From NCBI GenBank assembly GCA_026874595.1, contig CM049309.1, forward strand, positions 48,220,079 to 48,284,078: a stretch of DNA of 64,000 bases, in the 5' to 3' direction. The translations under genes were made by a program, and so were the position numbers. The stretch comes from Sipunculus nudus. Its lineage: Eukaryota; Annelida; Sipuncula; Golfingiida; Sipunculidae. Within the stretch, counting starts at the first letter, position 1. The number at the start of each line of letters is the position of its first letter. The notes beneath the pieces are model-generated. The model had not been told where the DNA came from. It saw only the letters and a program-made list of their open reading frames with translations, and did no database searches. Shown here piece by piece: positions 58,801 through 64,000 of the stretch.

Positions 58801-61800
58801 CCAAGCTTGTTTATAAATGTCACAAGCTTTTCTTGTTCATATACCTGAAATCACATGCATAGGAAGAGTATTTCACTACCTTGTAGGGATTGAAATTATA
58901 AACAGTCCACAAGCTTTTTTGTATATTTATATATGATCGAGACTTTTGGTATTTTGAAAGACATAAGTGTAGTACTGTGACCTAGCAGCCTAGACCTATA
59001 ATAAAAAGAATGCATCATGACCGGGTCATTCGAGACTGTGCTTGTAACCATATTTATAAGCTTAGACGGGCTGCTTTGTCTGTCAGTTTGTCAAATAAGA
59101 TTTGTCTCTTGTACCTCATGGTCATCAATTTCAGGGGATATGAGGCTTCATAGTTAGTTCAAACACTGATTGGACTCTTGACAATAAGAAATGTTGGTAC
59201 ATATATGGCAGCAGTGATACAAAATAATTGAGGCATGGTACGTCAAACATCATATGATACAAGATAGTAATGATACAATACATGTCTTCTGCCTGGTTCA
59301 TGAAAAGTAAACTGGTACTTACTTCCTCCTGTAAAAATTGTTATTAAACCATCAATAAAATTTTATTTCCTAACAGACTTATATATCATGACACACTATT
59401 CATTCAGGTTATAATGTTGTCAACATGTAAAGCAATTGCCAGTACAGGTTCCTCTGATAATACTGATATGATATGTATGACTGTGTATCAGTGTATGAGT
59501 TGCATTGTGTATTAACTGTTACACCGATAATTCCCATCCTCATCTTTATCTTTCATAATAGTTTCAACCTTATTGTAGGAGCAATGTTGTATATATAAAT
59601 TTACTGGTAAATATTAAAATTTTAGTTTTAAATGTTTGAACTTGCTGGATACTTTAATGACTGGCTAGGTACTGAGATATTTTACCCGGCTGCATGTCTG
59701 TATACTATATGTTTAGTACCTTTAAGTTGTCAACCATTGAGCCTGTTCATTTGATTATGTGATGATAATAATAATGATATTGTTCATTTTCCATGAATAT
59801 TACTCATTAGGTTCTGTAAGGACTTGTGAAGAAAGATTCTGGTTTGTTGGAGGTTAATTAGTCAAATTATCTATTTTGTCATCATAGCATTCACACACCT
59901 TAAAATTACCTTAAAACTCCTCATTTTAAACTAAAAATAAACTGCCAACAAAAATGAACTAAATTGTATCTGTTTGGGCCAATACAACTTTTTATACACA
60001 TCTGTATTACAGGTGCAATAAATACTTTCAAGTTTTCTCTCACCTTAAATGCAGATGTGTTATAATATTTCTTCCAGGAAAGTCTTAGATAAAAAGTAAT
60101 GCTTTCGCCAGTGTAAACAGTTGTGTTTATCTTTTCACATAACTTGGGTTTGTTTACTGGTTCTTATATCATTCAGGTATGGATTTGATGTGAATCAACT
60201 GCATATTTGTTTGTGTCAGTCATTTGTCACTACTTAACAAGTATGTCTACTGTATTATGTCCTGTAACACAAACAGCCACATAATTATGTAACATTCATT
60301 CATAGATCCCTAAGATTACTGATCATGCAGGGCAAATCCTGAATTCATTTCCTTTTATGAGAGTACCTGGTTTGTTTGAACATTTTGGAGGAACAACAAC
60401 TTTTCATTGTGAACATTTTGGAGGGACAACAACTTTTCATTGGAATGATGTTACATGTATTGGCAGTGTTGTTGTTGAGTAACCTTTAGGACAAGAATGA
60501 GTTCAGTCCCACCCTTCAGAGGCCAAGACTGAGTCTGATTCCCCATCAGAGTCTGTGCAACCTTAGATTTTAGTGCCTGAATTCTGGTCTGAGATGACAC
60601 CAGGGTTATAGCCACGCCTATTGGTGCCACTTGGGGGTACGGGCTTCTGCTGGCCGGCACAGAGCTAACATTTGGGACCCACCATCCTGCACAACAGATC
60701 TTAAAGACCGTAAAAAATCAACTACCAGCAATGAAACATTGGTTATTTATTACCCCAAACTGTATTGAATTTGTGCCTCATCAGTATATTTACAAAAATG
60801 AATTGATCAAGAGCCAAAATAATCATAACACATACAATAATGCCCTTAGGCATGCAGGCCTGGGACCCCCCTGCTGTGGCCACCCCTGCTCACTTTGCCA
60901 GTGTCTGTAAATTTAGCCGGCGCTCAAATTTTTCAAGCTATAAGCCTTGTTGACACAAAAGTGAAATATGGCGGTCTAATTCAGTGTTTTAGATTTCTGA
61001 ATTGTCAGAATATAATTTGAACAAAATGTGAATATAAATAGCAGAGGATACATAATAAGTCAAACTTTAGCAGCCCTGGGCCAGCCTTAGTGATAAGTAT
61101 AGCTTTGTTTATACTAGAAAGATCTTACTTGATCTAGCCAGATCTAGCTTGGACCACATTTCATCTTTCATTTTTTGTGGAGGGCCAATGGACTGTTTAA
61201 CAATACCTGTTAGTGTTCAAATCTTGCTTTTACACTCAGCATCTGGTCCAATCAAAACTGCGCATGTATTACTCCAGATCAAGCGAATTTCACTCCAGTT
61301 CTATTTACTCACAAAATTGAGCACACTCAAATGGCAGTCTAGTGAATCTTGTAGATGCCAGAATCTAGACCCATCTGACACTTGCTGGTCTAGCTAAGAC
61401 CATTCCAAACTGAAATCTAGCATGTATGCCACTGATCTAGCACATTACAAGACTCTAGATGGATCTAGGTTTGGTGTGAAAATGGGGCTATTGCCTTCTG
61501 AGGCTAAGACTTGTAGTGCCTGGCTTCGAGAGCAGAATCGAGGCCAAGATTAGTCTCAAGACCACCACCAATGAAGAAGAGCCCTAAAGGTCCACTCTTC
61601 ATCTGTCAGATTTAGTTTGGAGATTCACTCTGATGTCTTAATTAATAACATCATCTTGATATTTCCTAACCCAGAGATGGGGCACGGGGTGCAGCAAGCA
61701 CATGCCCATCCCTTCACCTTTTATTACCCAAAACCAAGGAAAAATGGAATATTATTTGCTTAATACTGAAAAACCTCAAATTTTTCATTCTCGCACAATT

Positions 61801-62928
61801 TGCTTCCCTATGCTTCTGGATGTGAAAATTTTGTAAAACATTTACTAGCACTTTTGGCACACATGTTTACTTGTGCAAGGGTGTTAACCTCCCCCCCCCC
61901 CAACTTTTCTAAGGTCCTGTTTCTGGTCCTGTAGCCCATCTGGTGTACATGAAAACCTGAAATTAAAAATTGAATTCATCCTCATTCTTTAGACAGTGTC
62001 GTTGGCAGGCCATCAACCTATCCTAAAAAAAATATTTTTTAAAGTTCAAGTCTCCTTAATATATGGGTCATGGGGAGAATGTTCTGTTCTCTGTTTTGAT
62101 TTATGGATGAACAAATATTTGGAAAAACAAGATACAGACATATTGGGATCTACTGTATATGGGTCACAATGTTTTGCCTTAGTGATGCATTGTGTATACT
62201 TGTGTACTAACTTTTTGTCCTAAGATGTTTTATAAATTTGTTTATATCTGTCTAAAATTTTATGTACAGTTAAAGTTACTAAAACCTTGAAACTGTGACC
62301 ACCAAGGGACCTTGATAAAGTGGTCACATTTTCAAGGTGGTCATCCAAGTGAGGTATTATATAAAGAGAAATAAGAATCAGGGCCATGAACAAGTGGTCA
62401 TTATTTAGAGGTGATCGCTATACTGAGGTGGTCATTGGATGAGGGATTTCTGTATTTCAGGAACAATTATTTCATCCCACATAATTATAATCCTAGGAAA
62501 ATCAATTGGTCTGATGCAGTATGTGCATAATTATGCCTTTTGTTAAATGTGCTTAATCATTGTATTCTACATTATGTAAGCAGAGTCATGATGTATTACA
62601 CATTTAGTACTTCTTTGTTTTACACATTTAATGTTTCATATATGTAATTATAATGTCTACCATATTTCATAGTATGAATGAATTTAAATTATTTTGTCAT
62701 ATGTTACAAACATGATTGTTTTATCTCACAGTTCATGTGAACTTTTTATCTTACAGATGTGTGATATGCATGTGTGAATTCATGATGGGAGACGCTGTAC
62801 GGTACCTGCCCTGTTTGCACACATACCACAAGGAATGTATTGACGACTGGTTAATGCGCTCATTTACCTGCCCGTCTTGTATGGAACCAGTAGATGCTGC
62901 TCTACTCACGACGTACGAGACCAGCTGA
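28789..62928 (+). CDS. RNF11: RNF11, RING finger protein 11 orthologue (3 coding exons)
   Basis: RNF11 is a small membrane-anchored RING-H2 E3 ligase/adaptor on endosomes. It binds HECT ligases of the Nedd4/Itch group through a PPxY motif and, in mammals, joins the A20 complex that limits NF-kB signalling. Exons 28789-28899, 44476-44627 and 62757-62928 join in frame (435 nt, 144 residues; human 154). Visible features: MGNC start with Gly2 for myristoylation and Cys4 for palmitoylation; PPPPY at 32-36; YHP at 43-45; TEEEQ segment at 57-61, part of the ubiquitin-interacting-like region; RING-H2 ligands C89, C92, C107, H109, H112, C115, C126, C129. The C-terminal block DDWLMRSFTCPSCMEPVDAA is identical to human as I recall it. 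T125 corresponds to the human residue reported as an AKT site. Introns are 15.6 and 18.1 kb, full of transposons. Confidence 0.97.
30003..30021. repeat. GC-rich perfect hairpin
   Basis: GTGGGGGC-GGA-GCCCCCAC forms an 8-bp stem with a 3-base loop, in a GC-rich island (about 29965-30025) within AT-rich intron. Confidence 0.85.
30130..30370 (+). mobile_element. tRNA-derived SINE
   Basis: A tRNA-like head with a GGCTCACTTAGTAGCG A-box-like segment and a perfect B box GGTTCGATTCC at 30181-30191. First and last bases of the head (TCGTCT... and ...AGGCGA) nearly pair as an acceptor stem, but the T stem is mismatched, so it is not a working tRNA gene. The 3' end of the SINE is uncertain. Confidence 0.6.
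30594..30728. repeat. imperfect foldback repeat
   Basis: GGACTGGACCAGATCC near 30595 is repeated in inverted form as GGATCTGGACCAGTCC near 30710, with pairing continuing towards TCAGGGTT and AACCCCTATC. The whole would fold into a long hairpin. It may be a small MITE. Confidence 0.65.
33033..35334 (+). mobile_element. Helitron/Helentron-like element A, 2.3 kb
   Basis: It starts TCCCC after a host A and ends CTAG before a host T, the Helitron insertion pattern. The first bases make a hairpin (GTATCCCC at 33030-33037 with GGGGATAC at 33049-33056). A perfect inverted copy of GTATCCCCAGAC recurs as GTCTGGGGATAC at 35292-35303. The 3' hairpin GGCACC-TGC-GGTGCC (35307-35321) lies nine bases before CTAG. 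The middle is mostly a tandem array of ~287-bp units. No Rep/helicase frame, so non-autonomous. Confidence 0.75.
33681..35200 (+). repeat. ~287-bp tandem array with AGGTCA motifs
   Basis: The phrase TCATGAGGTC recurs at 33681, 33971, 34258, 34546, 34833 and 35119, a spacing of 286-290 bp. Each unit has AGGTCAAAGGTCAAGGTCA (three AGGTCA half-sites, spacings of one and zero) and a second, slightly altered copy (AGGTCAAAGGTGAAGGTCA in later units) about 145 bp on. Confidence 0.93.
35335..38111 (+). other. RNF11 intron 1, between elements A and B
   Basis: No exon or transposon is recognised. There are CA/TA microsatellites at about 36490-36575 and 36680-36700. The open frame at 36478-36726 is translated microsatellite. 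Confidence 0.6.
38140..41070 (+). repeat. ~178-bp tandem units of element B
   Basis: TTACAGATCGAGTT recurs at about 38259, 38435, 38615 and 38777, then after the insertion at about 40828 and 41008. Units also share GACCTACTTTTGACC and AATGCCTGCAGAT. Element C splits the array into four plus two units. Confidence 0.9.
38899..40808 (+). mobile_element. Helitron/Helentron-like element C, nested in B
   Basis: The start hairpin TAGCTCAG...CTGAGCTA spans 38899-38929. GCTCAGCTGAC (38901-38911) has a perfect inverted copy GTCAGCTGAGC at 40776-40786, followed by a GACC-CATA-GGTC hairpin (40792-40803) and a CTTG terminus. Near the start is a GTCCGTCCGTC run. Both flanks are element B repeat, interrupted in mid-unit, which shows nesting. 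No protein frame. Confidence 0.72.
41925..42055 (-). mobile_element. partial MITE related to 20393-20862
   Basis: TTTAAAGGGGCCTAAATCA, CACCAATAAAGCATGTTG and GCCAAAATATTGCCC match the reverse complement of the right part of the MITE at 20393-20862. The other end was not found. Confidence 0.6.
43910..43922 (+). promoter_or_regulatory. DR1-type nuclear-receptor motif
   Basis: AGGTCA-A-AGGTCA, a perfect direct repeat with one-base spacing. A second, AGGTCA-G-AGGTCA, is at 44280-44292, about 190 bases before exon 2. They may be remnants of element A-type repeats. Function is not shown. Confidence 0.35.
44476..44627 (+). CDS. RNF11: RNF11 coding exon 2
   Basis: 152 nt, acceptor TTTTTGTTACAG and donor GTGAGTCA, phase 0 in and phase 2 out. 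It encodes APVYHP, QLTEEEQVQIAKRLGLINHL and PTGVFDG, matching human QLTEEEQIRIAQRIGLIQHL. Confidence 0.97.
44628..49863 (+). other. RNF11 intron 2, 5' part
   Basis: No exon or element with clear ends was found. A 17-base C run lies at 48688-48704. Open frames such as 47133-47504 have no recognisable domain and are AT-rich. Confidence 0.6.
49864..50078 (+). mobile_element. tRNA-derived SINE, cut by the LTR element
   Basis: The head CTGGCTCAGGGTTAGAGC (A-box region) and GGGTTCGAATC (B box, about 49914) match a tRNA gene layout, followed by a non-tRNA body ending near GTACAGTTAAGATAG. The LTR retrotransposon begins directly after. The tRNA-like part lacks a clean acceptor stem, so it is a SINE head. 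Confidence 0.65.
50079..50314 (-). repeat. 3' LTR (left copy)
   Basis: 236 bp, identical to the right copy except one base (CACCTGG here, CACCAGG there). Confidence 0.97.
50315..50328 (-). other. polypurine tract
   Basis: GGAAAGGGGAGGGA on the minus strand abuts the 3' LTR, the usual plus-strand primer position. Confidence 0.85.
50951..51870 (-). pseudogene. integrase C-terminal part with GPY/F motif
   Basis: The frame open from 51757 (268 residues) encodes the integrase C-terminus: STGFSANQVMLGRE, then YKGPYLI with GPY at residues 111-113, followed by an acidic Ser-rich tail. The same frame continues upstream through YHPNSNKQLERHNRTLLQ, the region of the catalytic Glu. An in-frame TAG at 51764-51766 separates them, so the integrase is interrupted here. 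The last ~110 residues have no known domain. Confidence 0.85.
51832..53950 (-). pseudogene. pol remnant: protease, RNase H, integrase N-part; reverse transcriptase missing
   Basis: A 677-codon frame from 53865, open further upstream so that it overlaps the gag end in another frame, as is normal for gag-pol. The protease motif is ATVDRAAQ (Asp31, Arg32), where retropepsins have D-T/S-G/A; the hydroxyl residue is lost. A linker follows, then the RNase H part (YCTMRKELLA, RTDHNCLAWL). No reverse-transcriptase palm (YxDD) lies between them, so roughly 200-300 codons are absent. Integrase follows with CHGS and AHLVY histidines, CQTCDLC and first catalytic Asp in VHLDV, then breaks near 51900. There the core with the second Asp is missing and the frame changes. 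Confidence 0.88.
53952..55969 (-). pseudogene. gag-like gene, split by a frameshift
   Basis: Starts at ATG 55969 (MASHKQLDVCK). It has a charged, Arg/Ser/His-rich N-terminal half and then a retrotransposon capsid-like start, PKLITFSGGKNTNWDSFIYQ. This frame stops at 54695, but capsid-like sequence (QEERQTLEEFGQKVL) goes on in another frame to 53952, indicating a one-base indel near 54715. The second part has an Arg-Ser run and a zinc knuckle CFKCHQKVHFKQDC (C-x2-C-x4-H-x4-C); its usual Gly before His is Val. The apparent start of the second frame is TTG, so it is not a separate gene. Confidence 0.85.
57035..57450. repeat. 64-bp tandem array in the LTR-element leader
   Basis: Six units start with CAGTGCA or a close form at 57035, 57099, 57163, 57227, 57291 and 57355, exactly 64 bp apart, plus a partial seventh at 57422. 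Each carries several CAGTG/CACTG words, including CACTGACAGTGA and CAGTGAATGATTTTCACTG, which can fold back. Confidence 0.95.
57989..58005 (-). other. primer-binding region
   Basis: TTTGGCGACGAAGATAA on the minus strand abuts the 5' LTR. TGGCGACGA is the expected type of tRNA 3'-end complement, but I cannot name the tRNA. Confidence 0.7.
58006..58241 (-). repeat. 5' LTR (right copy)
   Basis: 236 bp, one difference from the left copy. ATAG directly follows and matches the four bases before the left LTR. Confidence 0.97.
58246..62264 (+). other. RNF11 intron 2, 3' part
   Basis: No exon is recognised. A 32-bp phrase (GAACATTTTGGAGG then ACAACAACTTTTCATTG) is tandemly duplicated at about 60378-60441. 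A block around 61115-61460 is rich in GATCTAG/CTAGATC words. Confidence 0.6.
62265..62454. mobile_element. TA-bounded MITE, copy 1 (190 bp)
   Basis: Starts TACAGT, ends CTGTA, and contains GTGACCACCAAGGGACC, AAGGTGGTCATC and GAGGTGGTCATT. The TACAGT...CTGTA ends fit Tc1/mariner-type MITEs with TA target sites. It ends about 300 bases before RNF11 exon 3. Confidence 0.75.
62757..62928 (+). CDS. RNF11: RNF11 coding exon 3 (RING-H2)
   Basis: 172 nt after acceptor TTTTATCTTACAG. One base completes the split Glu codon, then 56 codons and TGA. It holds the whole RING-H2 finger and the end LLTTYETS (human LLSSYETN). Confidence 0.98.
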
Positions 62929-64000
62929 GACTGTGATGTCCACCCAGCCAAAACAACTGTCATGTTTCTTTACTACCCTGAGAAGAGCTTGACAAATGTC
63001 TAGCTTAAAATCCTGAGGGATATTTGAAGTATATTGTAACCTATGTATTATCACCATGGTGTTTCATAGCCCCCTTGACGCAATGTCCAAAGACATGCTT
63101 ACAATAACACAAACAATGGGGTACTAAAAATATTCTTATTATTTATTATGGTAATTCTGATTGTGCCCCTCCGTGTCATCTTGTCTATGTTCATGTATTT
63201 AAAAAATGTAATTAATGTCAAGTTTGAACACTAGAGGGCACTGAGGAGCAAAAGCAGTACTACTGTAAATAACAGTTATCATGTTTCAGTTTACCCCATT
63301 TAATTAGCTCACACTGACAGTCACACATACACCTTACATATCTAATATAAAATTCAACATTAATCTTTAAACCATGGCTGATTTTGCATTGGCCTTTCAC
63401 ACTGTTCAATATTTCATTTTCTGGTATCATTGACTGAATATGATATACACTGGAGAAAACTCCAACACAAAGCTGCTTTACCAAATCTCCATATATCTGT
63501 CATACAAAATCTGCTCCCAGCCATATGGTTGATTACTGACATAAAGGCTGGCTGTGTGGTAGCCCTTTTGACAAATCCAGATCATATATGCAAGGATGCC
63601 ATTTATATTGGTGTATGTGGTGAGACGCATTTCTGAGGGTGGCTTAAACTAAACTGGATGATGGGATAGATGTATATAGCACTGTTTGTTTTCATCAGAT
63701 TAGTTTAATATGTGAAGTTGATTGTATCAGTTGGGTTGTGATTCCTTAGATATGGAAAGACAGTATGACTGAAGATGCTTGTAATACAGTAAAAACACGA
63801 AATTACGACCACCAATAGGAACTCGATATAGTGGTAGCATTTTGAGGTGGTTGTCTAAGGGAGGTCTTATATATAAAGCAAGAAAGAATTGGAACTGTAA
63901 ATAGGTGGTCCTTATTTTGAGGTGGTTGCTAAACTAAGTGGTTATGAGGTGAGGGTTGACTGTAAATCAGGACTGTTTTAGGCTCCACAAGTGGGCTGAG
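62929..64000 (+). other. RNF11 3' untranslated region and flank
   Basis: Sequence after the stop codon has no further recognised exon. No canonical AATAAA is present to the window end, so the 3' end either uses a variant signal or lies beyond. Confidence 0.55.
63785..63964. mobile_element. TA-bounded MITE, copy 2 (180 bp)
   Basis: TACAGTAAAAACACG at the start and TTGACTGTA at the end; shares ACGACCACCA, GAGGTGGTTG and GAGGTCTTATATATAAAG with the copy at 62265. It probably lies in the RNF11 3' untranslated region or just past it. Confidence 0.78.

Overview
The window is nuclear DNA of an animal, most likely a bivalve mollusc. It is AT-rich, has long introns with GT/AG splice sites, and is packed with transposable elements and G/C homopolymer runs. 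Several repeat families (the AGGTCA-rich arrays and the CTAG/CTTG-ended elements with internal tandem repeats) look like families I associate with bivalve genomes; that assignment is an inference and no search was run. Most listed open reading frames are chance or transposon-derived.

Two host genes sit head to head. On the minus strand, 26908 down to 2637, is a complete FANCC orthologue (Fanconi anaemia core-complex subunit). I assembled eleven coding exons that join in frame to give 595 residues; human FANCC has 558. On the plus strand, 28789 to 62928, is a complete RNF11 orthologue: three coding exons, 144 residues, myristoylation start, PPPY motif and RING-H2 finger. The roughly 1.9 kb between the two start codons must hold both 5' regions.

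The introns hold the mobile DNA. FANCC introns carry two non-autonomous hAT elements with perfect 8-bp target duplications (6546-7451 and 24461-26598), a 1.96-kb element with long inverted repeats and a degenerate PHD-finger-like remnant (22165-24124), a duplicated pair of Helitron/Helentron-like composites (13212-16694 and 17185-19790) and a MITE (20393-20862). RNF11 intron 1 carries a tRNA-derived SINE and three further Helitron/Helentron-like elements: A at 33033-35334, B at 38112-41149, and C (38899-40808) nested inside B. These elements share one layout: a start hairpin, an inverted copy of the first 11-12 bases near the other end, a second hairpin and a CTAG or CTTG terminus. A and B also contain tandem arrays. 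Array A repeats a nuclear-receptor-like AGGTCA motif every ~287 bp.

RNF11 intron 2 carries an 8.2-kb Ty3/gypsy-type LTR retrotransposon in antisense (50079-58241). Its two 236-bp LTRs differ at one base, yet its genes are broken: frameshifted gag, altered protease active site, missing reverse transcriptase, deleted integrase core and an in-frame stop. It therefore looks like a young insertion of a non-autonomous element moved in trans. Its leader carries ~6.5 copies of a 64-bp repeat rich in CAGTG/CACTG. Two TA-bounded MITEs of one family lie at 62265-62454 and 63785-63964. No tRNA, rRNA, CRISPR or prokaryotic features were seen.
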